A stretch of 64,000 bases of DNA from assembly GCA_945643635.1 (NCBI GenBank), contig CALZFC010000030.1, positions 2,542,501 through 2,606,500 of the forward strand, in the 5' to 3' direction. Of this stretch, positions 1 through 14,140 are shown piece after piece (position 1 is the stretch's first letter; every line of letters begins with the position of its first letter). A program made the translations under genes and the position numbers. This stretch comes from Allodiplogaster sudhausi (taxonomy: Eukaryota > Nematoda > Chromadorea > Rhabditida > Diplogasteridae). The notes beneath the pieces were generated by a model that was given only the letters and a program-made list of their open reading frames with translations, searched no databases and was not told the DNA's origin.

Positions 1-35
1 AGAAAAGAGAGCGCGCGAAGGAATACTTTGAAAGT

Positions 36-76
<41 letters not shown>

Positions 77-576
77 AGCGAGAAGATGCCGCTGCCCAAG
101 GGAACTCCCTGCCCTCCTCTTCAATGTTCCTCTGCATACTTGACACTGCTCTCATGAAGCTGCACCGAATATTGGAACATCTCTTTTTTTGCTCAATTTT
201 TACTTCTCTTTTTTATTCATACAAAATTAAATCTTTTAAACATAATTTTAATTTAACTTGAGAAAAAACTTAATGAATATAATTAAGCGATTGATTACCA
301 TTATCTCCTGCTTTCCTTCAGTTCGCCAATGTTAGCTTTTTGTTTATTTTTCCACCATCTTGAGGACGAGGACAAAAAAAAAGTTTATAAAAAGTGAGAA
401 AAAAAGAAGACTAAGCAAGAAAAACTAAAACAAACCCCTCTCTCTTTCTGTGGCTTCTTCTTGTGTTCTCGCTCAATCGTTCTCTCTCTCTCTCTCTCTC
501 TCTCTCATTCTCCCTCTCTCGTTCTCCCTCTCCCTCTCCCTCTCTTTCTCTCCCTCCCTCCCTCTCTCGCTCTCTC

Positions 577-622
<46 letters not shown>

Positions 623-2342
623 CTCTCTCTCGCTCTCGCTCTCTCTCTATCTCTCTCTCTCTCTCTCTGTCTCATTTAGTAGTCTCTTCCCGGGGGGCGC
701 CTCCCGCACTTGCACTTGTAATCTCTGCCGTAGCCATTGTCTGCGTCTCTCGTCTACGAGTGCTCTCTCGTCGTGTTGCAAGGGGCTTTTCGCTTTGCTC
801 CTTTACTCTCGAGTGGGTGGTGGCATGAGATGGAGAGGAGCCACGAGAGAAGTAGAACGGCATACACTGACAATCACAGAAACAGATAGTGAGAAGCGGA
901 AAAGCAGGAATGGAGAGAGAGAGAGTGGGAAAGAGAGAAAAGAGAGAGAAGGAATGGGAGAGAAGAGAAAGAGAGAGAAAGAGAGAGAGAGAAGGAAAGA
1001 GAGAGAAAGAGAGAGTTGGAGAGTGAGAGAGAGAGAGTTGGAGAGAGATAGAGATAGAGAGTAAGAGAAAGGAAGAGCAGAGAGAGAGCAAGACAAAGAT
1101 ATTAGAGAAGCAGAGAAAAGGAAGAGGGCAAAAGGGCACGGATGTGCCCCGTGGCCGTCCCATGCCTCGAGGCAGCTGCTGCCAGCAAGCCAGCAGCAAT
1201 CTTTTCTCTTTGCTGCTATGTACATACATTCGTGTGTATATAATATTATCATGCACTTCTCCCTCTCTCTGTCTCTCTCTCAATTTCTCTCTAAATCTCT
1301 TCTTCGCTCTCTCTCCCTCTCTCTCGCTCTCCCTCTCCCTCCCTCTCTCTCCTTCTCTCCCTCTCTCTCTCTTTCTCTGTCTCACTCTCTCCCTCTCTCT
1401 CTTTTCCGCAGAATACTCCCTAAACCTCATTACCTGGCCATTTACAGCTTCGCCCAGCATAATCCTCATGTGATATGAAAAACGAAGTGATTGAGAAAGA
1501 GAGAGAGAGACAGACAGAGCGAGAGAGAGAGAGATAAGGAAGAAAATTGCAAAGAAACCAAAGAACGCCTAGATTACAGGTGTTGTTTTCTCAGGAGATA
1601 GTGCTAGAGAAAAGGGCAGAAAAATTATGAGAACGCAGTAGTTTTTGGAATATTTCATCACAATTTTGACGAAAATTACTGTTCATAAATATTTGCACCT
1701 TTTGATATGCTCAAATTGCTTAAAACTCTGCCGCATGTTTTCCTTTCCATCATTTCTTTTTATTGAGATGAGTCATTTGTAAAAAGATTATTGTTCACGG
1801 AATTGATTGTTTACTTTGTTCTTTGAGCGGCTGTTCTCTATGAGATGGGCCATATATTTTTATCGACGGGAATTAAATGGCCTGTTCGATGCTTTTGCCC
1901 TTTGATGATCTAAGGATTGCTCCGAAATGCATGCTCATTTTTCTATGTTAGTATTGCTTTCTCTCGCGCTCTCTCTCTCTTTCTCTCACTCACTCACTCT
2001 TTCTCCCTCTTTCAGTCTCTCTCTCTCTCTCTTTCTTTCTCTCTATGACTCTCTCTCCCTCGCTGTAACTCCATTTCTCTCATTCTCTCTCTTTCTCTTT
2101 CTCGCCATAACTCTCTTTCTCTCATTCTCTCTCACTCTCTTACTGTCTCTCTCCCTCTCTCTCTCTATCTCTCTCTCTCTCTCTCTCGATAACATTCCCA
2201 TAGCAGCAGTGCGTGTCGCTTGCCTTTCCAAATTCGAATGGGGGAAAAATGTATGGAAGAAGAAGAAAGAAAAGAGAAGCTGGCGGACATTCCCGGCCTA
2301 CGTTTCCTTATCACTCGTTCGCACATTCTTTCTTTTCAATTC

Positions 2343-2378
<36 letters not shown>

Positions 2379-3106
2379 GCCAATCTCTCTCACTCTCTGC
2401 CACTCTCTCACTCTCTGATTTTTTCTCTCTCTCTCTGCCTTTCTCTCTCTCTCCCTCAAAATACTCTCTTGTTCACTTGGCAAGTCACGTCAAACGACAG
2501 TTTCACAGCGGTGCATCACACGCCAAATGTTTTCCGGGTTTTTTCTGTCTCTCTCTCTTTCTCTCTGCAACTCTCTCTCTCTCCCTCATTTTTTTTACAG
2601 ACGATTCAACAGCTATCGATATTTTAATGTTTTTTTTGCGACAACAATGTAGTAATTATATTTTCCCTTCTTTTAGCTGTTTCCATCCTTTTTTTCCTCG
2701 CTTGCATATCTCGAAAAGTTATCTCTTCCTCATCCGATATCCTCCGAGTTCAAGGACTTGAAAGCTAGAAGAAAAAGTCGGGAAGGGCAGGAAATTATAC
2801 CCTACGGCTTTATTCTCTCTTCTATCCGTCATCCGAGCCCTTGTTGTTTTCGTCGTTTGGCACCCGTGGCAAACATACTTTCATACTCTGCATAGATGGT
2901 AACATTGCTAGCCAGTGAGATGGAGACAGAGAAAAGAGAAAAGAAGAGAGATAGAGAAAAGGAGAGAGAGAGAAAAGGAGAGAGAGAGAGAAGGAGAGAG
3001 AGAGAAGAGGAGAGAGAGACAGAAGAGGAGAGAGAGAAAGAGAGAGAGAGAGAGAGTGAGAGGGATAAACAGAGATAGGTGGAGAAAAGGAGAGAGAGAG
3101 AGACAC

Positions 3107-3148
<42 letters not shown>

Positions 3149-3532
3149 CCTTTATCGCATGCCATCCTTATAGTTACGGTGATATTTACGCTGAAGCATT
3201 TAATTTCCCCCCTTTCCGTGCCATTCTTTATTCTCTCTTTCTTTTCATCTTTTTCTTTCTCTCTCTGTCTCTCTCTGTTTCTCTGTCTCTCTCTGTCTCT
3301 CTGTCTCTCTCTTTCTCTCTCTCTGCCAGACTGCCCTTTTATGCTTCACTTCAAAGGAGGCGGAGTCCTGCTCAAGAAGAAGAGAAAATGAATCCATTGA
3401 TTTCTCTCTTTTGTTTGCGGTACGTTCCGCAGTCCAAGTTGCTTATGAATATTAATGCCGGCGGCAAAAAGTACCCAGCGTGTAATTGAGACTAACAGAG
3501 TTTTTTTTCTATGATTGTAGCAATTGAGAAAT

Positions 3533-3564
<32 letters not shown>

Positions 3565-3939
3565 GAGAGGAGAGGAGAGAAGTGAGAGTAATAAAAGAGA
3601 GAGAGAATTAGAGAGCGAGAGCGAGATGAAAGTCAACAAATGTTGAGGGAGAGAGAGACAGAAAGTAAAAAAAGGAGTAGATGAAAATGCATTCCACTCC
3701 TTGCGTCATATGTTTATGTATGCACATATGTTTCGATGGACAAAAGGAAAAAATGGTGACGGCAACAGGATCCCAGCGCTGTTTCGAATATAAAAGGTAA
3801 TGTGCTTAAATAATAATAAAAAAGCAGAGGAGAAACTCTACTTGTTCTCTTCTTTCACATTCCATATGCGTTCTTTTTCTCTCTTTCTCTCTCATTCGAC
3901 AGATTTATCTTCAACTCTCGCTCGCACTCTCTCTCTCTA

Positions 3940-3983
<44 letters not shown>

Positions 3984-4635
3984 CTCCTCTCTCTCACTCT
4001 TTTCTCTCCTCAAACTCCCTTGCTCTGCATAGAAGCATATGTATGTATGATGTCAAGTTTGCTCCTGCTGCGGCGTTCCAGCCAGGAAATTGAATTCTTG
4101 CTTCTCCCCGTGCGAATTCTCACGTCACGGCCTTTTTGTATTTATCTTCCTTTAACACTCAATTTTCCTTTCTTTCTCTCGCTATCTCTCAGTCTATTAT
4201 TCTCTATCAAAACTTCCTCCGATAATACTTCAGTATCTGCCTTATCCAAATCACCATTACAGCTTCAGAAGCTCATATCTCCTTCTGCGCTGCATATTTT
4301 CTTATAGACATAACTAATATCACCATCTCTCTCTCTCTCTCTCCCTCTCTCTCTTTCTCTCTCTCTCTCGCCCTCTCTTTCTCTCTCTTTCGCTGGTTCT
4401 CCCAACTTCATCGCTCTGTTCGTTTTCCTCGCCCATATCCCTTGCATTTCGAAGGAGCTGAAATTTCAGATAGCTGTTTTTGGTAAGGCGCAATTTCTCG
4501 CAGCAAACGACACTATCTGACGGGCGCAAAAGGCCCGAAGCAAAATTGAAGCATTTTATTTTCTTTCAGTTGAAAATGGATGTTGTACCGGGAAGGAAGT
4601 AAAGAAAGGTGAACATGCGAGAGAGAGAGAGAGAG

Positions 4636-4666
<31 letters not shown>

Positions 4667-4922
4667 AACGAATAAAGGAGTGAGAGAGAGAAGACGAGAG
4701 AATAGGAGAAGCAGAGAGAGGCATGACATTTTAGAACGACGGAGAAAATTGTGCGCCTAATAATATTGTGTTTTGGGAAGGAAAATGGAGAGAGAAGGAG
4801 GGAGACTAGGGAACTAAGGGGGGAGAGAGAGGGAGACGGGAGGGGGGGGGGGGGTGGAGAGAGGGAGAGGGAAGAGAGAGAGAAAGAGAGAGTGAGTGAG
4901 AGAAAGGAAGAGTGAGTGAGAT

Positions 4923-4965
<43 letters not shown>

Positions 4966-5136
4966 ACAACGCAATTTGGGTCGCCCAGTCGTTCGTCGTC
5001 GTTGCTAGGCTTTCCGAAATAAGTGGAAAAGAAGAAAGAGGGCGAACTTTTGCGATCTAGTCCATGATAAAAGTACAAAAAAAGTATTGCATGGCGGATT
5101 AGATGTATAAAGATAGAAAGAGAAAGTGACAGAGAC

Positions 5137-5170
<34 letters not shown>

Positions 5171-5724
5171 GGAGAGACGGAGAGAGAGAGAGAGAGAGGG
5201 AGGGAGAGAGAACTCGAGAGGGAGAGTGATGGTTAGACGAGCCTTCGCAATTTGATTATGAAGTAACACTATTATTTATTTATGTATTAATAAAAAAATT
5301 AGTAGGTCTCTCGCTCTACACAGCTATGGAATGTTGTGCAGTAAGAAGGGAAATGCTGTTGACATGAAAGTGAAATCGTACTTCCTGGCAAGTTTCACAT
5401 TCTCTTCACTGTGACTCATATGGCGTCGGAAACGGATGTCCCAGCCACTTCTTGCTTATTTTTTTGAGAGGGAAAGAGAGAGCGAGAGAGAGAGAAGGGC
5501 TGAGAAATAGAGATTAAGCGAGAGATAGCGATGGAGAGAGAGCGAATGAGCAACAGATAGCTCTCATTTCTCTTCTTTCTCCTCACTCTCTCACCTGTCA
5601 TCTTTCTTTGACAATTCTGCATCTCTTTTTCACAGTCTTCGTTGTTTTTTCCACGGATTTGCATCCTGAGGTGAACACATTCTCGTGCGTTTTTCTGTTT
5701 ATTTTTTGTAATGTCCCTCTTTCT

Positions 5725-5756
<32 letters not shown>

Positions 5757-6717
5757 GCTCTATCTCTCTCTTTCTCTCTCTATCTGTTTCTCTCTGACTC
5801 TCTCTATCTGTTTCTCTCTCTCTTTCTCTCTCTATCTGTTTCTCTCTCACTCACTCACTGCAGCAATTGGCAACACCTAAATACTATACGTACACTTTCT
5901 ATCCTCGCTGAGCGCGCAAAGGTCCAGCTTACTGCTAACAACTAGTAAGTGTAATCTGTACAAACAAATCATGTTTGTTCTTACTTCTTACCATTCTTAC
6001 TCTTTTTGTATTCTTCTCTCTCTCTCTATGTCTTCTGGCTCATTTCCGTTTTTTTTTCTTCTTCTCTTCCCAAATTCTTTTCTTGTTTTCGACATTCAAG
6101 TGTCTCTTTTTCTCTGCCGGTTTGCTGTCGTCTCTCAAGAAACGCTTCCGGCAAGCAAAGGCAGTGATGAAGTGAAGAGTAAGAGAGAGAGCGAGAGAGA
6201 GAGAGAGTGGAGAGAGAGATTCTGGGAAAATTAGAGAGTTTAAGAGCAGCTCCAGGCGAAATCATTGGCTCCATGCAATTTGCGTACAACGTGTTTTTCC
6301 TTTTCTTTTCAACATTTTATGCAGTTCATGGACATCTTTCTTTATTGCTAATTTTTGTTTCTCTCTCAAGCACTCTCTTTCTCCTTAATCCTTGTTCAAG
6401 TCAGTTACTTTGTGATAAATCGTTATGATTCGAATAGCACAATTCGAAATTCCTCCTTCTCTTTTGCAAAGGTCGGCCAGTCAACTTAAATACCAGATGG
6501 CGAACGCTGTTGCCCTGCACCGCGTAAGGATATGAGACTATGTTTTGCAAACGTCAAGAAGGATGTGAAAAGGGAAAGGAAACTGCCAGGAAATGGAGAG
6601 AGAGATGGAGAGAGAATGAGAGAGAGAGAATGAGAAAAAAAGACAGACAGGGGAAGAGAGAGACAAAGAGAGCGAGAGAGAGACAAAGAGAAAGATGGAG
6701 AGAGAGATAGCGAGAGA

Positions 6718-6765
<48 letters not shown>

Positions 6766-6927
6766 AGAGAGAGAGCGAACAGCAGCATTTCAGGCTTTTT
6801 TTTTTGTTCGACACACAATTAGTCAGATTAGTCATATGGCATACAGCTGCGATGTGTATGTTCAGACATAACCAGGACTTAGATAACTTCTCTCCTCTCT
6901 CTCTCTCTCTCTTTCTCCCTTTCTCTA

Positions 6928-6967
<40 letters not shown>

Positions 6968-6977
6968 CCTTTCTCTA

Positions 6978-7029
<52 letters not shown>

Positions 7030-7311
7030 GCCTCCGCCTAATTACTGGGAACTGTCAGATGAATTTTGGTTTGTCAGTTCACAGAGAGTGAGAGAGAGAG
7101 AGAGAGGGAAAGAGTGCATGAGGGATTGAAAGGGAGAGAGAGTGAGCAAGAGGGAGAGAGAGAGCAAGAGGGAGAGAGAGGAACATTACCAATGCTGCGT
7201 TCGTTGCTAAATGACTTCCGATCCTTTTGGGGGGTATTCATTCCTATGCCCGTGTAGCATAATTGTCGTCGTCGTACTATGAGAATGCCGGAAGGGACTA
7301 ATATATTAGAG

Positions 7312-7352
<41 letters not shown>

Positions 7353-9334
7353 GAGAGAGAGAGAAATAGAGAGTGAACTGGAGAGCGCGAGAGAGAGAGA
7401 GACAGAGAGATGGAATCAGAAACAAAGAAAAAATCTGTATAGAGAAAGAGTAAGAGAGGGAGGGGAGAGAGTGAGAGAGAATGAGAAAGAGAGATAACAT
7501 TAGCCTAAACGACAGGCCATTTGTGGTTCTGCTATTTCTTGCGTTGTCCATGTTTCCTTGGCTGCGGCCGCACGCTTCGATGGGTAGATGGAGGGAGAGA
7601 GATAGAGAAAAAAGGACAATGATTGAGGCGAGAAGGGGAGAGAGATAGCGAGAGAGAGAAAGAGAAAGGAAGAGGTAGAGTGAGAAAGACAATGATTGAG
7701 GAGGGGAGAGTGCGAAAAGAGAAGGAAGGAGAAAGAGAGACAGAGAGAGAGAGAAAGAAAGAGAAAGAGCGAGAGCGGGAGAGAGAGAAAAACAGAAAGA
7801 GAAGCAGAAAGAGAAAGAGAGAGAGAGAGAGTGAGAGAGAGAGAGAGCAATAGCCCTCTGCGAAGAAGCAGTTGCCATTTCACGCAATCTACGCTCCAAG
7901 TTTCCCGGCAAAGCCTATCTGGTTGCTATCTCAGTCTAGCACCATATTTTTTCTCGCTCTCTCTTATCACCATCTCGATTACTCTCTCTGTCTGTCTCCC
8001 TCTCCCTCTTTCTCTCACTCTCACTCTCTCCTCATGACTCTCGCCCTCATATGCCCTTTAATTCTCTCCCTTTCTCTCGCAATCCTCACTACTCCAATAT
8101 CTCTCTTTCTCACTCTTTCTCTCTATCTCTCGCTTATTCATTTATCTCACTCTCTCTCTATCTCCCTCTCTCTCTCCCTCTCACTCTCTCTCTCTATCTC
8201 ACTCTCTCTTTCTCGAGCTCTCTCTCTCTCTTACTTCCCCACCCCTATCCCATCTCGTCTCATCACAGGAAATGTTCCGACACCCATGGCGTGTTAGATG
8301 TGGCTGATAGACTTGAGGAAGAAGAAAGAAAAAAGGAAAGAAGAAAGGTCACCACACCCATCTAACTTCTCTTTCACTCTCTCTCTCTCTTTCTCTCTTT
8401 CTCTCTCTCTCTCAGTGCCGTGTCACTTCGCACTAGTCTTTTGTTCATGTTCTATCTGCTAATTCGTGGACCTCTCCCCTTTTCAGCTCGACCCTTCCTA
8501 ATCTTGCTATGATCCATATCCAAAGCAAGATCCGTTAATTTCGCTTGAGTGAATCCTAAAATCAGCCTTAGGCAAGCAAAAAAGGATGATTAGTCTTGCT
8601 ATCTCTATCCTCTATCTCTACTCACATTCTCTGGCTCGCTCGCTCTCTCTCTCTCTCTCTCTTCTCTCTCTCCTCTCTCTCTCCTCACTCTCTTCTCTCT
8701 CTTTCTCTCTCACTCCTTCGCTCTCTTACCCTCTCTCATGCCCGTTTTGACTGCCTATTTTTACCTATATGTTTCTCCCTAGTGTTTACCTGCATTTCGG
8801 ACGCGCCTGTTCTAGCATTTCGAAATTGAAGAAACCCCTTGTTCACCGCTTGGTTTACTGCTCTGGCTCTCTGTTTCTCTCTCTATATTTCTCTCTCATT
8901 CTCTCTCTCTTTCTCTCTCGCTCACTGACTCTCTCAACTGCAGGCGCTCATTTTTCTTACTCACAATTTATCTTTCACTCCATCTCTTACTCAATCCTAT
9001 TCTCTCTGGTTCTCTTCCTGTCTCTTAGTGTCTCTTTCTCTTACTCTCTCTCCTTCTATCTCTCTCTCCCCCTCTCTCCATCTCTCTCATTCTCTCACTC
9101 TCTCTCTCACTCTCTCTCTCTCTCTCTCCCTGAAATTTCCTGCCACCCTGCCAGATAGACATGCGCAGTGCCCCCGATGAATGAACGCGCAGCCCCAGCA
9201 ACTCACCCCTTCACGCCCTCCTCCGTGTTAACCTTGCTCGGTTGCGTGTTGCGTGAGCCCATTGCTCGTTTTTGCAATCTCGAAACGAATTCCACTCCTC
9301 TCTCTCTTTCTCTCTCGCTCTCTGTCTCGCTCCC

Positions 9335-9375
<41 letters not shown>

Positions 9376-9457
9376 CTCTCTCTCTATGTCTATCAAGTTC
9401 TCCCTCTAGTTACGGAGAGTGAGGTAGCGTGAAAGCGGACAAGAGAGACAGAGAGAA

Positions 9458-9492
<35 letters not shown>

Positions 9493-10086
9493 AGGAGAGA
9501 GAGAGAGAGTGAGAGAGAGAGATAGGGAGAGCGAGGTTGAGAGAGAGAGAGAGAGAGACTGAGTGACATAGAGAGAAAGGATGAAAATTCTCTGCATTAT
9601 ACCTTCGCACGGTCTCGTTGTTGCGTCCTGCTGTTCATTTTGGGGGTATTTGTGAGAGTATTTGCGTCAAACTCAAAACCGCCGTTCCTTTCCTTACCCG
9701 TTCATTCATCGTTCGCTCAATTTTTTTTCATCTCTATTCTTTCTCTTCCTCTCTCTCTCTTTCAATCTCCACTTCTTTCTCTACCTCTCTCCCTCCCTCT
9801 CTCTCTCCACTCTCTCTCTGTCTCTCTCTCCCTCTCTCTCTATCCCTCTCTCCCTCTCTCTCCTCTCTCTCTCTAACCAGCTCTCTCTCTCTCCCTCGCT
9901 CTCTTTCTCTGTCACTCTCTCTCCCTCTCTCCTCCTGTTTGTTGATGTGTCATTGCAACCAAAAGGGCGTTGTCGTGCCGTTGGAAAGCGGGCTGGCGCC
10001 TCTCGGATTATTAAAAAAAGAGCGAAAGAATTTGTCACGCTCCTCCTACACTTTTATTAGTCACAAACATCCCCCTTTTCTCTCCG

Positions 10087-10156
<70 letters not shown>

Positions 10157-10300
10157 GCTCTCGCACGCTCTCTCTCTCCCTCTCTCAATCTCTCTCCGAT
10201 TCTCTCTCACTCTCTTTCTCTCTCTGTTTCGTTTTTCTCTTTGTCTGTCTGTCGCTCTCTTTCTCTCTCTTGCTCGCTCTACTTTCATCTGCCTTCAAAT
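1..10300. repeat. Alternating CT and GA microsatellite region
   Basis: Arrays of 50 to 350 bases of (CT)n or (GA)n, interrupted by single-base variants such as CTTT, CTCC and CTGT, alternate along the + strand. Examples are CT at about 480-680, GA at 905-1060, CT at 1260-1410, CT at 1960-2190, GA at 2925-3150, GA at 4615-4965, CT at 6890-7030, GA at 7310-7400, GA at 7620-7850, CT at 8630-8730, CT at 9300-9390, GA at 9440-9560 and CT at 9740-9930. CT and GA arrays are reverse complements, so neighbours could pair as foldbacks. The unique islands between them, about 80-300 bases each, show no exon with sensible codons and splice signals. Open frames here are Ser/Leu or Arg/Glu repeats produced by the arrays. 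Unseen 5' non-coding exons of the Ig gene downstream are possible. Confidence 0.9.
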
Positions 10301-10876
10301 TACATGCACCCGGCGCGGAGCACCCACCTTTTCAAGTTTGACAAAAGTTTTGGTTTCGCAACATAGTGTCATTCTTCAACGAATTTGAGAAGAGTACAGA
10401 TCTGCCGAAAATCATAATGGTTCTTGCTATTTTTGCGACGAAATTCGAAATCAAAAACAGTCTCAATATTTTCGAGTCTGACACATCGAACATCGTTTGC
10501 TCTAGCGTTCACTGTCGTTGTCACCCAATCGATTGATGTACTGTACTGAAAATTAAACTCAAAAATTCTGGACTGATGTTGTTCTCGCTCGGGTTTTTTT
10601 ATACTTTTCAATCGGTTTAGCGTGTTTGTATATTGCATATTTCTTAAATTTTTCGACGAACGTTATTTACTCGTCGTGTTTTAGAGAGAAAGGGATTCTT
10701 GAGATGCTCTTCTTTTGTTGATTTACCGTATATTTTTGTATTGTTTTCGTCGCCTTTATTCATCGTTCTTCAGAAGGAAGCATTCGCCTTTGCGTCGTCC
10801 GCGCTCAGCGCCTTCTTGAGATCCTTCGAGGCCGAGACACTCTCGCCAACACATTCACAACAACAACACGAGAACC
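10301..10876. other. Non-coding stretch upstream of the Ig gene
   Basis: This stretch lies between the last large CT array and the first coding exon of the Ig gene. It is ordinary mixed-composition sequence without a convincing exon. By position it should hold the promoter or 5' UTR of the Ig gene, but I see no clear TATA box or other recognisable element. Confidence 0.5.
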
Positions 10877-11837
10877 ATGCGTGCGCGTGTTCTCCTCGTT
10901 CTGGGTTAGTTTTCTTGTTTAAAAAAAGTCTGTTTTTATATTTTTTGTGTAGCGAATTTATTACCTTATTTAATATTCTACGATCGAATTTATAATTTCG
11001 TCGGGAAGTTTGAATGAGTTGGAGATGCATGGAAAGTGTTTTTTCTTACTATTTCGCAACGGGGTATTTGTTGAGAAACAAAAACAGCCATGTTCTTACC
11101 GTCTTGATCATTTTCTTCATATCTTCATTCCAGTATTTTACAGAATTTGCTGTAATGTATTGTTAATGATTCTTTGGATTTTTGCTGCGGTTTAAGGTTT
11201 TTGCAAATGACATAAGTAAATAGCAAGTATCATTTAAGATCTTATTTTGTTTACATCTAGCTTATTTTTACTCATGAATTTTGGAATAATATGTTGTATA
11301 AGTAAATATAAATAACAAATAAATAAATATGATAGTATTCTCCTTTATTTAGCCGCTCTCGTGGCCCTGCCGCCTTCCACCCTCGCCGAGCCTCGCATAG
11401 TCGCGATGGGCAACCTGGCCGTCGTCTACTCCACCAAGGGCGCGCTCTCCACCGAGCAGCATCCTCTGCACGCGACTGCTAACAACTTGTGGTAAGGCTA
11501 TTAATTAATTAACCAAATTAACTTTAATTTTATTTAATTTTATTACTTTGACAACTTCAATTATATTATATTTACACTCTTATTCTTGAAATGCCTTACT
11601 CTATGCAAAGTGATCAAACAACATTTGTTAAGCGTTAGTCATTATATTCGTTGGGGAAAATTGATTGTTTTACCGACTTATTTAGTCTAATTCTTACAAT
11701 TAGCTTTCATAGCAGTTCAGTATTTTCAATGGTTGCTAAAAATTTCATAAATCTTCTTCGCCGTAGCTACTTCATAGGCATACCTCTCATGCCCATGTCA
11801 TGTCATATTAATTTTGCACTCTGTTGTGTTTACGTCG

Positions 11838-11880
<43 letters not shown>

Positions 11881-13368
11881 CCGTGAGATAGATATTGTTA
11901 CCTCTATTCTTGCTGACCATTTTTGCTTTGTCTTGTGTGGTGAGAGGAAAGTGAAACAGGGACGCTGATCACCTTTTTCCCGGCCCGCTGGCCGTAAATT
12001 GGTCTTGTGGTTCTTTTCTCCCTCTTTTCCCGCAGTGCCGACCGCATGTAGTTTTCAATCTTTTCTCACTCTACACCTCCCCCTCCCCCTTCCCTCCTTC
12101 GCCGCTCGAGTTATCGTCTGTCATTTCTACGTGTCCTGTATCTTTCTCTTTCACGCTCATCTCCGTCTTCTTCATCTTTTGCTCTTGTCTTCTTTCTACA
12201 AACAAACAGTACTCGGGCAAGGTCTAACATAAGGAAGAGAAACACACTGTCAAACTCAAACAAACAAGGTTAAAAAGAGGCGATGGTGATGGTGCCAGCA
12301 TGCGTAGGAATCAGCGCAAATCGAGTGGAAACAACGGCAAAACAAAACACCAAAACACAAGTAGTTAAATAACAAGGGAAAGTAAACTATGGGTACTGTG
12401 ACAAATAACTGCACCGAAATGCAGTAGGTGTATTGTAGGCCCACTTGGCTGAACTCAAAAGGTACTCCATCTGAACTATAGTTGGCTTTCTAAGGATGTA
12501 TATAGATGAGAACAAAAGCAATTCCCCTAAGCAACAAAGACTTCAAGTATCTCTCCCGCCGGCCATTTCTCGCTAGCTTCCTTTGCTAATCTATCCTTTG
12601 TCTTTAAGTGTGAAGCCCTGTGGCAACAATTCTTTGGAAATTTCACATTTCGGGACTTTGGACTAAATATTTTTAGTGTGCGAAAGAGTGTAGCCTTGAA
12701 ATGGGCCCCGAGATGGGCCTTGAAATAGGGTGTCATGAGCAATACGACAGTTATCAGCTGTATCGATGTTTACTGATCTTTTCTTATCCTTCTTCTTCTT
12801 CTTACTTTCTTTGTCATTGCTTGTTTCCGCTCCGACAATGAGCAATTTGTTGATTCACGATTAACTTTTCTTGTTGGGGGGACCGGGCCGTTGTTTCCTC
12901 GTTTCTTGAGACATTGGACCGAAACAGCAATCTGAAAGAGATAAGAAACGAAAGACTCAGACACAAGTTGTTTATAAAGAAAATGATTTACAACTATAAG
13001 TTTGCGGGCAAACATCACAATTACTGAAGTTCTGCCAATCTGAATGGCTAACCATCTTAAAGGAGTCAGTCAAAAAACTCGCACTTGAATTCGCGCCCTT
13101 TTGCCTGGCCGCAACGCCGAGAGAGCGTGTGATTTAGAGAGACGCGACAGACATAGTCAGGAAAATTCACATAGATTACTCTTGAATTTCGTGCTGTTTT
13201 AAACATGCCTAATCTACCTGGAACCCTTTTTCAGAGAAGAATGGAAGTCTTTTGGCATCCTAGCGCTCACGTGGCTCTTTCATCTCATTCACCTTGAAGC
13301 GCGTTCCTTCTCGTTCCTCATCTATTCTTCCGTTGAAAGAGGAAAGTTGAAAAAAGGAACTCTCTCTT

Positions 13369-13424
<56 letters not shown>

Positions 13425-13637
13425 CTTTAAAGTAGGTCAGCTGACTGCCGGAAGGGGTTCACAACCGTTTTCATGCCCCCCCCCCTTCCCGGCCCGGCTC
13501 TGGCTCTATCTCCTCTGCTACGTTGTGCTCGCATGCTCGGTCTCTCATCCTCTCATCCATAGAGTGCATAAACGCCGCTTCTTCCAAGTTGATGAAGAAC
13601 GGAGGAAGATGAGAGAGGTGGATGAGGGAGGGAGGGG

Positions 13638-13669
<32 letters not shown>

Positions 13670-14105
13670 GAGAGGGAGAGAGAGGGGGACTGAGAGCGAT
13701 GGGAAGAAGGATAAGAGAAGAGAATGAGAGGAAGCGTGAGAGAGAGAGAGAGAGAGGATAAAGGTCGAAGGGATGGGATAAGAGAGGAAAAAAAGAAGAA
13801 GCTGAATGCGATCAAGAAGCACATGCTCTCGCCGCCTTGGTGAAGACTACTCTTTATTGCGCCTCTCTCACACAACGTTTCCAGAAAGCAGAAGCTTCAT
13901 TCTGGGCAGAGCTAGGGATGTTGGGAAGGGAACTTATTGTTAGAAGAGAATCGAGGAAGTGAAGATGAAGAGTGGAAGAGAGAGAGAAAGGGAGATAGAG
14001 AGAGAGAGAGAAGGGAGATGAAGGAGATAGTGCGAGAGAGAGAGAGAGAGAGTGAGTGAGAGAGAAGAAGACGAAGGAGATAGAGAGAGAGAGAAAGTAG
14101 AAGGC

Positions 14106-14140
<35 letters not shown>

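Noticed and set aside
1400..1460. CT tract followed by CAG, resembling an exon acceptor
   Set aside because: CT arrays produce acceptor-like ends by chance and no coding exon with a donor follows.
450..10400. Many open frames of 60-265 codons made of Ser/Leu/Phe or Arg/Glu/Lys
   Set aside because: They are direct readings of CT or GA microsatellites. They have no splice context or domain, and equivalent frames exist on both strands.
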